From the NCBI GenBank assembly GCA_937928405.1, contig CALFWZ010000006.1:38318-102317 (forward strand): DNA of 64,000 nt, written 5' to 3'. Source of the DNA: an uncultured Saprospiraceae bacterium (lineage in GTDB: Bacteria; Bacteroidota; Bacteroidia; Chitinophagales; Saprospiraceae). The notes beneath the pieces were generated by a model. That model saw only the letters and a list, made by a program, of their open reading frames with translations, searched no databases and was not told the DNA's origin. Made by a program: the position numbers and the translations under genes. This document shows positions 52,062 through 62,400 of this stretch, piece after piece (the stretch's first letter is position 1; each line of letters begins with the position of its first letter).

Positions 52062-55000
52062 TTATTTAAGAATCATCTTCTTAGTCGCAACACCATGATC
52101 TGTTTCCAGTCGATAGAACAAAATACCTGTGGCATTTAAATCAGACTGTTGGATCACTTCTTCGTTATATCCAGCACTATAATCTTTCGTTATAGTTCTG
52201 AGTACTCTACCCGCCACATCGTAAATGACTAAGGTAGCTGTACCATTTTCAGGTAACTGGAATCCAATCTTAGTTTCTGTACGGAATGGATTCGGCTGAT
52301 TCTGGAATAATCTAAAAACAGATTTTTCATCCGCAGCAACTTCTCCAAAACGTAGTTGGACATCCATCAAGTCATTCGCAGCGTTATACGCCTCGGCTGG
52401 AGTGTAGGCATCATCCATGGCGATTACATCGCTAACGCTTACTCGCTCTTTAGCGGTAAAAGTCAAGGTGAAAGCCGTTGCCCCCTTTGTCAAACTTAGT
52501 GGTGTCTCGCGATTCCAACTCGTTGTAATTACTCCTTTGTCAGTTTTGAATCCAAAGTTATCCGCATTCAGTGAACGTAATTCATTGGCTTCCATATCTT
52601 CAAAACTCACCTGATCGGCGTTGTACTTTAAAGTAAATTGATAACCTAAAATTTGTTCAAAATCAGTTGCATCGAATGCTACGCTAAAGGTTTCTCCTGC
52701 CTCTACTATTTTATCTTCCAATTGGAATATCAACTCTGAATCCTTAGACCGTGTATCACCAGCTACTAACTGATTCGGCTGTGCTGAATTATTTAAATCA
52801 CCAATCTTAATGGCGATAAAATCAGAAGCCAATTCTCCGGTTAGATCATTAATCATAGAAGTTTCCGGGAAAGTCTCTGCAAAAGGATTTGAAGCATTTA
52901 CAAATTCATGATCTGCTTCTACAAATCTCCACGAAGTGTTATTCGTAAACTCATCATCAATCAACAAGATTAAACGACGTAACTCAATCATATCCAAATT
53001 AGTAATAGTACCGGACTTATTAACATCCCCTGCAATCATCTGGTAAGGAGAGTTCAAGGACTGAATATTCAAGAGATGTTGTCCAAGTAAAATCAAATCA
53101 TAAGTGGTTACTCCATTTAATGGATCATCATTACGGTTTGGCTGAATTTCGTAGTCATTGTTCGCTGGTGTAGCAAAATTATACAATCCATCCTGCGCAG
53201 TCATCTCTTCTTGCGCAAAACTGGTTCCGCTATAATTTAAGGCTACAGCTACATCTTCTACTGGTTCGTCCATTTCAGTAATAATCAGACCAGCCACAGT
53301 TGACATTTGCGTATTGCTACCCATCACAAAAATAGTTTGTTGGATAGTTGAAGCAGCCCCCGTACCATCTGTTACGGTCCAAGTACGAGTCACCGTATAA
53401 CCACCAGGACAAGATCCTCCACTACTATCATCACTAAAGGTCAAGGTGGCTCCTCCACATCCGTGTATAAATACAGGCGTATCAAATTGAGGGGTAGCAG
53501 GACAAGTAATCATCTGATCTTCTAACTCACCAATGAAGGTTGGTGGGTGATTATTTTTCAATTTAAATAATCCAGGTACTAGTAAATCATTGCCACATTC
53601 ATCTGAGAATGTAAAGGTAACTTCCGTTCTCGCATAAGGGAATCCATCCTCAAAAGTAGTATTCGGCATCAATGGTTCGTAGCTTACACTAACTTCACCA
53701 CAATTATCTGTAGCATTCAGACTTTCAATAGTATTATTAATCCAGCTGATATATTGCAAGCCAGTAATATCATCACACTCACGGATGGCAGGCGTTACTG
53801 GACCACTAACCGTTGGAGCCATATCATCCACTACAATTACCGGAACGGTACAAGTACCTCTTCGACCACAAGCATCGGTCGCTGTAAATGTAACAATAGT
53901 AACATTACCACAATCACCCAAAGCGTTTGGATTAAAGTTATTCGTTACCGTGTACACGGATTCTTCACAAGCATCAACGACTACCGCTCTATCAGCAAAT
54001 TCGTTAAAAGTAGCCAACACTTCTTCACCAGTTACTCCACATGGAAGATAACATACTTCGTTACCACAAAGGATCTCTGGTCCATCATTCTGAATGGTGT
54101 AAGTCTGAGTCGTAGTAACTACCCGACCACAGTCATCAGCAACCGTATAAGTAATAATATAACGAGTTCCGTTACATCCTAACGTACCGATTGGATCAGA
54201 AATAGAAGAAGTAATCGTTGGTGGATTTCCACAAGGAGACATCGCCTCTACCAAGTGTTCTTGAGGAATAACATTTACTTGACAATCCACTACTTGATTT
54301 GGTGGTGAGCTAGTAATCACTAATGGTGCATTATCTATCACTTGAATTACCTGAGAAATAGCCGTGACATTGCCACAACCATCATCAAAAGTCCAAGTAT
54401 ACGTAAAGGTAAATCTAGTAGCACATTCTTGATTAGTAACTTCACTGGTTGGTAAAACAGTTATTGGACCAGCACAATTATCAATCGCCGTCAATGGCAT
54501 CGGAACAGGAATTTCCTGTGGACACTGTACGGTAATATTAGCTGGTGGTGCAGGTGCAACAGGTGCCGTGGTATCTTCTACATTAATTACTTGTAAACAG
54601 GTAGAGAATAAATCACACTCATCGGTTGCAGTCCATGTTCTTTCGATTGTAAAGGTATTAGCACATGGGCCAGGAATGATATTATCTGCAAAAGTGATGA
54701 TGATATCAGCATCTGCTGTACAATTATCCGTAGCGGTAGCCGTACCATTGGTAGCAGGTGAACGATCTACATCACATTCGATGGTTACATCGGCAGGACA
54801 AGTAATCACTGGATCAGTGGTATCTTGCACAAAGATTGTCTGCGTACAACTAGAAATATTTCCACAGTTATCTGTCGCTACCCAAGTTCTTTCGATTGTA
54901 AATTCATTAACACAATCACCGGGGATGATAAAGTCAGAAGAAGTAATCACTGGCATCGGATCACAATTATCTACTGCAGTTGCTACTCCAGTTACACCTG

Positions 55001-58000
55001 ATCCAGGTGCTGTAAAGGACCAGCTAACTACTAAGTTAACATTGATCACACATCCACCATCACCTCCGGCATCATCTACTACGTTTAGCAACCAAGTTCC
55101 GTTTGGATCAATCCCATTGAAACCAGCTAATGCACTCTCCGGTAGAATCATGCCCGAAATAGCAGCACCTGCTAAATAATCATTTGAACAATCATCAGGC
55201 GTTCCAACGTCTGTCCCCGCTCCTGTAGTGACACAGGCAAGTGGAGCACCAGCATCTGTAAAAGTTGCAGATACATTATTATTTCCAAAACACTCATCTG
55301 AGATTAACATTACCGTTGTTCCATCAGGACCTTCTAGTTCTAACTCAAGATCAGCTGTAAAAGAATGATCGATATCCATTTGGATGGTAACATTCGTTAC
55401 TACTGCTCCAGCAGGCGCACCAGCAGCTGCCAAAGAAATACTACCGATTGGTCCGCTTGTTCCATCTCCCCAAGTTAGGTTAGCAGCATTTGTAGCAGTT
55501 GCCATTCCCGTCATTACATTACCAGGGGCCGTATTTTGGTCACATTCTACGATAATGCTCGCAGGACAAGTAATAATCGGTGCCGTTTCATCGGTAATAT
55601 TAAGTACCTGTACACATCCGGTCGTATTACCACAATCATCTGTAACCGTCCAAGTTCGAGTGATGGTCATCTCTTGATCACAAACACCTGGTGTTACCAC
55701 ATCCACAAAAGTAGATACAAGTTCCGTATCACAATTATCACTAGCAACCGGTCTTCCGGTAAAGTCAGGAGTAGTTGGTTGATCACATTCGATATTCATG
55801 TTTGATGGACAGGTTATCAGTACAGGAGCTACATTATCCGTAATGGTAATAATCTGATCACCTTCGGAAAATAATCCACAGTCATCCGTTGCTCTCCAAG
55901 TTCTGGTTAAGGTACCAGCCTGAGGGCAAGCGCCCGCTACGAATACATCTGTAAAGGTGATGGCTACATCCGCATCACAGTTATCTGTAGCTGTAGCGAA
56001 GGAACCTAAGCCAGCAGGAGTTCTATCTACTTCACAAGAAATCGTTAAAGGACCAGGAACTGTAATCATAGGAGGATCAGAATCCAATACTGAAATCATT
56101 TGTGTACATTGAGATACCAGACCACATTCGTCAGTGGCTGTAAAAGTACGCTGGATAGTAAAAATTTGTGGGCAAGTACCTCCTGGAATGGTGGCATCCG
56201 CAAAGGTAATAGTCACTGGTCCACCACAATTATCAACAGCCGTCGCCATGCCAGTTCCGGCTGGTGTACTATCATCATCACACTCAATAGTAGCATTGGC
56301 TGGACAAGTAATTACTGGAGGTACATTGTCTTGAACGGTAATTGTCTGTGAACAAGTTGCCGTACGATTACAAAAATCGGTAGCGGTCCATGTTCTAATA
56401 ATTACACTAGTCGCTCCACAACCTGGCGTTACAACATCGGCAGAGGTTACCGTGGGAGCCGAACAATCAGCCGTAGCTGTCGCAGATCCTAAGGTTGCTT
56501 CACTCGTATCGTCTCCACAGTTTACGGTCGTACTTGCAGGACAGAAAGTAAAAGAGGGGCCATTGTCACTACGTATAGTAAACGTCTGCATACACTCCGC
56601 CATATTACCTGCATCGTCTTGAATAAAGTAGGTTCGAGTAATCAGAACTTCATCACCCGGACAGCCTGAATTGCCAGGAATAATTGTCAGAGCTGATAAT
56701 ATTGGATCGCCACAAGATTCAAGTACAACCGGTAAACTAAAATCTACTGGTGGTAAATCTGCTCGACAGGTAAGCGTTTCGTCAACGACATTGGTACAAT
56801 CAACAATCAGCGTTGGGCCAGCCATGACCACAGCAGTCGCCATAGTTGTACAAGTCGCATCAGCATTACTGGTAGCTGTTACAACATAAGTACCATCAGC
56901 TAAACCTGTAAACATACCAGTGGCATTACTTCCTACAACTGCAGGACCGTCAGGACCAGTTAGCGTATAAGTAAAAGCGCCACAATGAGAAGCAACTGCG
57001 GTAATACTTCCGTCCATCGCATCGTCGCATGATTCGTCTACAGCGGTAACTCCGTCTATAGAAATATCACATGCAGCAGGCATTACTTCTGCTGATATCT
57101 GCGCAAAGCAAGCACCGTCGGCATTATTAGTAGCGGTAATAACGTAAGTTCCCGGAGGCAATGGGAAAAAAGTAGCCGTTGCTCCTGTAACTCTCATTGG
57201 GATAAAAGCAGCATTCGTCATAGATACAATATCATATCTTACAGTTCCTCCTCCACAAAAAGTAGCTGTAGCATCTATTCGACCATCATCGGCAGCTGGA
57301 CAGGTTTCAGCAGTAGGAGTTACTTCCGTAAAATTGATATCACACGGTCCAGTCAACACTTCAATATTAACTACTTCGCTACAAGTGGCATCGCCAGTTT
57401 GTTCTGCACGGGCAGTATAATTTCCGGGAGCAAGTCCAGTAAAAATACCCGTCGTGTTGGTTACGACAGGTGCGGGGCCATCAGGTCCAGCAATAGAATA
57501 AGTTATTGGAAGTGCACTAGTAGCCGTCAGTGTAATAGTCCCGTCATCCAGGCCAATACATGAAGTCGGAGTTGCCGCAGAGCCAGTAATTGCGATATCA
57601 CAGCTACTACAAGCAGATAAGCAAGTACGAGAGTCAATGTGCGCTTGCATCTGGGTGAGGTTACCCGCAGCCCAGTCAGTAGCATTGGTAGCTATAATAG
57701 CAGACATGATCGTCACACTAGGAGTAGCTAAACCATGTTCTCCATCCCATAAATGTCCATTTTCGTGTGCACTCAATGAACGTAAACCATTCATACCAGT
57801 CGTAAAATATTCGCAGACATTATATTGCTGTGGTGAACAAACCACTCCGATTCCGCCTGCACGGCCAATTAAACCACTACCGCTGAAATCGCTGATTACA
57901 TCACGGTTTACCCATAACTGTCCAATATCATGAGGATTAGCAAATCCAGCGGCTGCCCAAGGCTCGAAACCTGGGAGGCCATCAAAAGGAGGATCTGTCT

Positions 58001-58901
58001 CATCTAACAACTCGTCCATCTGCTGACTTCGGGTCCAAGGATCAGCAGCTAGTGTAGCAGGAATGACTATTTCAGTTACGATATAGGTAAGCATAAAATC
58101 GTCATATAATGCTTCCATCATGTTAGTAATATCTAGAATTTCTGTTTGTACAGCCGCCACACTTCCAAATCTAACGACCATATCATTAGCCGCTGCTAAT
58201 GCAAAATCAACTTCCATACAAGTCATTAGAATAGATCCACTGGATCCACCATTACCTGGCTGGCTGCTGTTTAGATGCTGTTGGTGGCCGCTTTTAGAAT
58301 GTGCCTTAACTCCACCACAACGAAGGGAGGGATCAGGAATAACATCCGCAATCTTATACACCACATATTGATTAGAACTGATGGTATTATCTTCTAATAA
58401 AGTGGCTAGTTGCTCAATAAAGTATTCATCGTCATTGGCTTTAATCATTCCAATAATACGATCATCATAAATAGACATTCGAACTTTAGAATTCGGATCT
58501 CCATTTACATATCCTTTGTATGTGTACGTACGATTAATGTCCCGATACGCTACTCCATTGTCTGTTAAGACCGTAGTTTTGAGTCCAGGAGCGATTAAAG
58601 GATTACTTACTAAATTTAATTGCCAGTTATGGCTTCCAAGATCAAGGTTGAAAAGTATTTCTTCTTGTTCAGTTCCGTTGGTTAATTCCGTCAATTCAGT
58701 CATTTCCAGTTCGTGTACTTCATAGACATTAAAAGTAGTTGCTAATTCCGGATGGGAATAACTAATCTTTTTGCCTTTTAAAGTTTGTTGTCCAAACAGT
58801 ATTGGTAAACAAAACAAAATCAGAAACAGCGTAATCGGCCATTGCAGATTTAATCTTGCCCAATTGCTTTTTCGACAATTGAAACGTTGTAGTTTGTTCA
58901 T
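52062..58901 (-). CDS. Giant T9SS metalloprotease with SprB/HYR repeats and P/Homo B domain
   Basis: 2279 residues with signal peptide. About 60-200 is a propeptide-like part. About 225-430 is a metzincin-type peptidase: HENGHLWDGEH at about 377 gives HExxH plus the third His, with Asp-Gly where HExxHxxGxxH is usual, and a Met-turn candidate VTIMSA. About 435-720 are SprB-like repeats (SCIGLDDGTITLTATSALP). About 720-1800 are many HYR-like modules (ITCPANATIECDDDSTPAGT; TAVDNCGGPV). A P/Homo B domain sits inside one HYR module at about 1134-1297 (IDHSFTADLELELEGPDGT). A dockerin-like AGDVNKSGTITNLDMIELRR (about 1954), a cohesin-like module and a T9SS domain (LFQNQPNPF) end it. Expected to be a surface protease and adhesin. 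Confidence 0.9.
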   Translation of the reverse strand: MNKLQRFNCRKSNWARLNLQWPITLFLILFCLPILFGQQTLKGKKISYSHPELATTFNVYEVHELEMTELTELTNGTEQEEILFNLDLGSHNWQLNLVSNPLIAPGLKTTVLTDNGVAYRDINRTYTYKGYVNGDPNSKVRMSIYDDRIIGMIKANDDEYFIEQLATLLEDNTISSNQYVVYKIADVIPDPSLRCGGVKAHSKSGHQQHLNSSQPGNGGSSGSILMTCMEVDFALAAANDMVVRFGSVAAVQTEILDITNMMEALYDDFMLTYIVTEIVIPATLAADPWTRSQQMDELLDETDPPFDGLPGFEPWAAAGFANPHDIGQLWVNRDVISDFSGSGLIGRAGGIGVVCSPQQYNVCEYFTTGMNGLRSLSAHENGHLWDGEHGLATPSVTIMSAIIATNATDWAAGNLTQMQAHIDSRTCLSACSSCDIAITGSAATPTSCIGLDDGTITLTATSALPITYSIAGPDGPAPVVTNTTGIFTGLAPGNYTARAEQTGDATCSEVVNIEVLTGPCDINFTEVTPTAETCPAADDGRIDATATFCGGGTVRYDIVSMTNAAFIPMRVTGATATFFPLPPGTYVITATNNADGACFAQISAEVMPAACDISIDGVTAVDESCDDAMDGSITAVASHCGAFTYTLTGPDGPAVVGSNATGMFTGLADGTYVVTATSNADATCTTMATAVVMAGPTLIVDCTNVVDETLTCRADLPPVDFSLPVVLESCGDPILSALTIIPGNSGCPGDEVLITRTYFIQDDAGNMAECMQTFTIRSDNGPSFTFCPASTTVNCGDDTSEATLGSATATADCSAPTVTSADVVTPGCGATSVIIRTWTATDFCNRTATCSQTITVQDNVPPVITCPANATIECDDDSTPAGTGMATAVDNCGGPVTITFADATIPGGTCPQIFTIQRTFTATDECGLVSQCTQMISVLDSDPPMITVPGPLTISCEVDRTPAGLGSFATATDNCDADVAITFTDVFVAGACPQAGTLTRTWRATDDCGLFSEGDQIITITDNVAPVLITCPSNMNIECDQPTTPDFTGRPVASDNCDTELVSTFVDVVTPGVCDQEMTITRTWTVTDDCGNTTGCVQVLNITDETAPIITCPASIIVECDQNTAPGNVMTGMATATNAANLTWGDGTSGPIGSISLAAAGAPAGAVVTNVTIQMDIDHSFTADLELELEGPDGTTVMLISDECFGNNNVSATFTDAGAPLACVTTGAGTDVGTPDDCSNDYLAGAAISGMILPESALAGFNGIDPNGTWLLNVVDDAGGDGGCVINVNLVVSWSFTAPGSGVTGVATAVDNCDPMPVITSSDFIIPGDCVNEFTIERTWVATDNCGNISSCTQTIFVQDTTDPVITCPADVTIECDVDRSPATNGTATATDNCTADADIIITFADNIIPGPCANTFTIERTWTATDECDLFSTCLQVINVEDTTAPVAPAPPANITVQCPQEIPVPMPLTAIDNCAGPITVLPTSEVTNQECATRFTFTYTWTFDDGCGNVTAISQVIQVIDNAPLVITSSPPNQVVDCQVNVIPQEHLVEAMSPCGNPPTITSSISDPIGTLGCNGTRYIITYTVADDCGRVVTTTQTYTIQNDGPEILCGNEVCYLPCGVTGEEVLATFNEFADRAVVVDACEESVYTVTNNFNPNALGDCGNVTIVTFTATDACGRRGTCTVPVIVVDDMAPTVSGPVTPAIRECDDITGLQYISWINNTIESLNATDNCGEVSVSYEPLMPNTTFEDGFPYARTEVTFTFSDECGNDLLVPGLFKLKNNHPPTFIGELEDQMITCPATPQFDTPVFIHGCGGATLTFSDDSSGGSCPGGYTVTRTWTVTDGTGAASTIQQTIFVMGSNTQMSTVAGLIITEMDEPVEDVAVALNYSGTSFAQEEMTAQDGLYNFATPANNDYEIQPNRNDDPLNGVTTYDLILLGQHLLNIQSLNSPYQMIAGDVNKSGTITNLDMIELRRLILLIDDEFTNNTSWRFVEADHEFVNASNPFAETFPETSMINDLTGELASDFIAIKIGDLNNSAQPNQLVAGDTRSKDSELIFQLEDKIVEAGETFSVAFDATDFEQILGYQFTLKYNADQVSFEDMEANELRSLNADNFGFKTDKGVITTSWNRETPLSLTKGATAFTLTFTAKERVSVSDVIAMDDAYTPAEAYNAANDLMDVQLRFGEVAADEKSVFRLFQNQPNPFRTETKIGFQLPENGTATLVIYDVAGRVLRTITKDYSAGYNEEVIQQSDLNATGILFYRLETDHGVATKKMILK

Positions 58902-58986
58902 AATAAAAGTTTTTAGAGTTATTAAAAATTTAAATAAGAGAATGAATTTATAAGACAGTTTTTGAACAAAGACATAAACATCCTAG

Positions 58987-59013
58987 GCTGATTAGTGGTC
59001 ATTACTAATCAGC
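58987..59013. promoter_or_regulatory. Inverted repeat in the leader of the giant protease gene
   Basis: Perfect 10-bp arms GCTGATTAGT (58987-58996) and ACTAATCAGC (59004-59013), loop GGTCATT. It lies 86 bp upstream of the protease ATG. It could be an operator or an RNA hairpin in the leader. Between it and 59360 nothing else was seen. Confidence 0.45.
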
Positions 59014-59359
59014 TAAACAATAGCATAACTTGGACGTGGTAGTGATTGTTAATTCACTAACCGTCCGCAAAAAAATTAAAAACTTCTGAGAAATGAAGTT
59101 TCCATTTAGTATGCAAAAAAATTACAAATTTCGAAAAGAATACCTTTTCCTAGGGCTCCTTTCCGCAGTTGGGACAAAAGCATTACAGGCAAAACAACAG
59201 GTTTTGCATGTGTTCATGGAATTTTGTGTTGGAAAGATTTAAAATTAAACCCGCACCGGAATGGTTGACAGTCAGAAGAGACTTGGTTTAGATTTGGTTG
59301 TCTTTCACTTGGTTTTTATAGTATCAGTAAAGAGAAGTATTTTTTTACTTTTCTTTACA

Positions 59360-59367
59360 CAAAGATA
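59360..59367 (-). promoter_or_regulatory. Possible -7 element for the giant protease gene
   Basis: On the minus strand TATCTTTG, an exact TAnnTTTG, sits just after the terminator of the upstream gene. No TTTG is found at the -33 place. If used, the leader would be about 450 nt long. Confidence 0.4.
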
Positions 59368-59400
59368 GAACAAAGATTTTAATTTCCCTAATTTTTTAAA

Positions 59401-59436
59401 ATAAAAAGCCCACCAAAACATAAGTTTTGGTGGGCT
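59401..59436 (-). terminator. Intrinsic terminator of the HYR-repeat gene
   Basis: Perfect 13-bp stem AGCCCACCAAAAC (59407-59419) and GTTTTGGTGGGCT (59424-59436), loop ATAA; on the minus strand TTTTTATTTT follows. It lies 21 bp after the stop. Confidence 0.88.
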
Positions 59437-59457
59437 AAAAATTCATAGGATTCTTTA

Positions 59458-62400
59458 TTATAATTTAATCCAAACCATTTTTTTAATTTGTGGTTTTCGA
59501 TCAGTAGCATTTAATTGATAATACAACATACCTGCTTCGCCCAGTTGTTCTGCTCCAAGGGTGATCTCATGATACCCACTTTCATAATTACCATTTTCAT
59601 TATAGCGAATTTTACCATCCATATCATATACGGTGAGTGTCGCATCACCTGCTTTATTCAAATAGAATCCGACCTTCGTCGTCACCTCAAATGGATTCGG
59701 ATAGTTTTGATATAAAGCAAAGCGATCTTTTTCGAAGCCTTTTGAATCCTCAAATAATAAATTGGAATGCATAACTCCGTGGATTTCACTATAAGCTTCG
59801 GCACTGGTTATCTGAGAAGTTGACCGTAGCTCTTCACTCAGTATTAGCGCTTCAGTAGCTTTTACTTTCACACTAAAAAGTACTGTTTCGTCCTCTAAGC
59901 TAAGACCATGGGTCGTATTCCAACTAGTAGTAATGATTCCTTCTGCTTGATTTTGGATACCAAAATTTTCATCCGTTAAACCTCGAAGTACTCCAGGAAT
60001 GAGTTCAATAATTTCCATCTTCGCTGGATCAAATTCCAAAGTCATTTGGTATCCCAATAGAGCGGTAAAGTCCTTTGCTTTTACTTCCATGATTTTTGTC
60101 TCACCCTTTTCAATACGAGCATCGGTAGCCAGTAAATGTTGGGTAGAACGTTCCGTACGGGTATCTCCGCTAAGCAATGCGTTGGGTGTTGCGGAGTCAT
60201 TTAGATCTCCCACTTTAATTCCGATAAAGTCTTGTTGGGTTGTTCCATTAAGCCCATTGATATTGGCCACTTCTGGGAATGTACTTTCAAAAGGATTGGT
60301 AGGATTATTGAACGCATAGTCCGCATCCACAAAACGCCAAGAAGTATTATTAGTTAGGGTCTCATCAATTCTCAAAATTAACCGCCGTAGTGCAATCATA
60401 TCCAATGAACTAACGGAACCGGAATTATTAATATCGGCAGCGATTATTTTGTAAGGTGAGTCCAAAGGCTGCACCTCTAATAAGTGTTGTCCTAGTAAAA
60501 TTAAGTCCATGGTCGAAAGTCCGTTCATCACATCACCGTCTCTTGCAGGAGTAATGGTATAATTTTCTCCCAAGTCAAGATTGAAGTTATATGTTCCTGA
60601 CTCGTCGGTTGTCATATTTCCCATCATGTCATTAGTAGCACTACCCTCTGCCATTACATATACTTCATCGATCATTTCGTCTGCCGCATTTGTAATCATT
60701 CCTGAAACGGTAGCAGTCGTCGTGTTGGTTTCATATTCATTGATCCAAATAGTCGTTGTGACGGTGGCAGCATTACCACAATCATCCGTGGCCGTCCAGT
60801 CTCGCTTACGCGCAATTCCGTCTACACATTCAACGCCATTTGGTGGCGACTGATACTCTACAAAAGTGATGGTCACGTTACCACAATCATCTACTGCGGT
60901 AGGAATTTCAAATTCAGGAATATTATTACAACCTACATCTGGCGTTTCTGGTACAAAAGTAAATACAGGAGGCGTGATATCTGCGTTTACCCAAATGGCC
61001 GTTGTAACCGTTGTAGCATTTCCACAGTTGTCTACGGCTGTCCAGTCTCTTTTTAGAGAATAACCATTATCGCAGATGGTTCCAGGTGTCTGATATTCTA
61101 CAAAAGTAATCGTAACCATTCCACAATCATCCGTCGCAATAGGTTCTTCAAAGGCTGGAATATTTCCACAATTTACATCTGGTGTTTCTGGTACAAAAGT
61201 AAATACAGGTCCTTCTGTATCGCCTTCTAAGAGAATAGAAGTTGTAACCGTCGTAGCATTTCCACAGGCATCGGTGGCTGTCCAATCTCTATTTATTTGC
61301 TGACCATTGGCACAGTCATTCCCAACGGTATATTCTTCAAAAGTAATCGTGACCGGTCCACTACAATCATCAGCAGCTGTTGGTTCTTCGAAGCTAATCG
61401 TTTCACCACAAGTAAAGGTAACTGGTGTGGGTACATTGGTGAATACGGGTGGTGTATTATCTCCTGATTGTATAACGATTGTAGTTACCGTAGACTGGTT
61501 TCCACAAGCATCAGTTGCCGTCCAATCTCTATTAGTCTGTGCATCTGCACAACCAGGGTTGCCAACTATATATTCATTAAAAGTAATCGTAACTGGTCCA
61601 CTGCAATCATCGGAAGCCGTTGGTTCTTCGAAGCTGATCGTTTCACCACAAGTAAAGGTAACTGGTGTGGGTACATTGGTGAATACGGGCGGTGTATTAT
61701 CTCCTGATTGTATAACAATTGTAGTTACCGTAGATTGATTTCCACAACCATCGGTTGCGGTCCAATCTCTATTGGTCTGTGCATCCGCACAACCGGGGTT
61801 GCCAACCGTATATTCATTAAAAGTAATGGTGACTGGCCCGCTGCAATCATCAATTGCAGTAGGTTCAACAAAACTAATTGGTTCGCCACATCCCACCGTA
61901 ACAGTGAAAGGTACATTTGTAAAAACAGGTGCTAGATTATCAACCGTCGTAATTGTCTGAACGGCCGTACTGGAAGCGCCACAACCGTCTGTAACCGTAT
62001 AGGTTCTTACCAGTACTGGTTCACCACTACAGTCACCTGGCAAGGTACTATCTACGGAAGTTACCGTCGTATTACCGCAGGCGTTTCGAATGGATGGTTC
62101 TATAAAATTGGCCGTTTCTCCACAGTTGATTTCTATATTTGGAATGAGGTCCACAAACTCAGGTGGAAAATTATTTTTCAATTTAAAATGTGCGTCAAGG
62201 GTTGTATTATTTCCACAATCGTCGGTAGCAATAAAAGATACGTGAGTTATTGCGTAACCGTTGATCCCACAGATTTCTGTTGGATTTTGAGGCGTGTAAG
62301 ACCAAGTTACGTTGCTACAAGCATCGGTCGCAGACATATTATTTAAGGTTTGCTGAATCCAATTATCATAATCAACTTGAGAACGATCACTACATTCTGC

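Noticed and set aside
53754..54182. 142-aa plus-strand ORF inside the giant protease gene
   Set aside because: Antisense shadow with Tyr/Thr/Ser-biased low-complexity composition and no signal or domain.
54568..55179. 203-aa plus-strand ORF inside the giant protease gene
   Set aside because: Antisense shadow of repeated HYR codons; the minus-strand frame has clear domains.
61307..61738. 143-aa plus-strand ORF with internal repeats
   Set aside because: It is the reverse reading of the 240-bp HYR units; its repeats come from the real gene.
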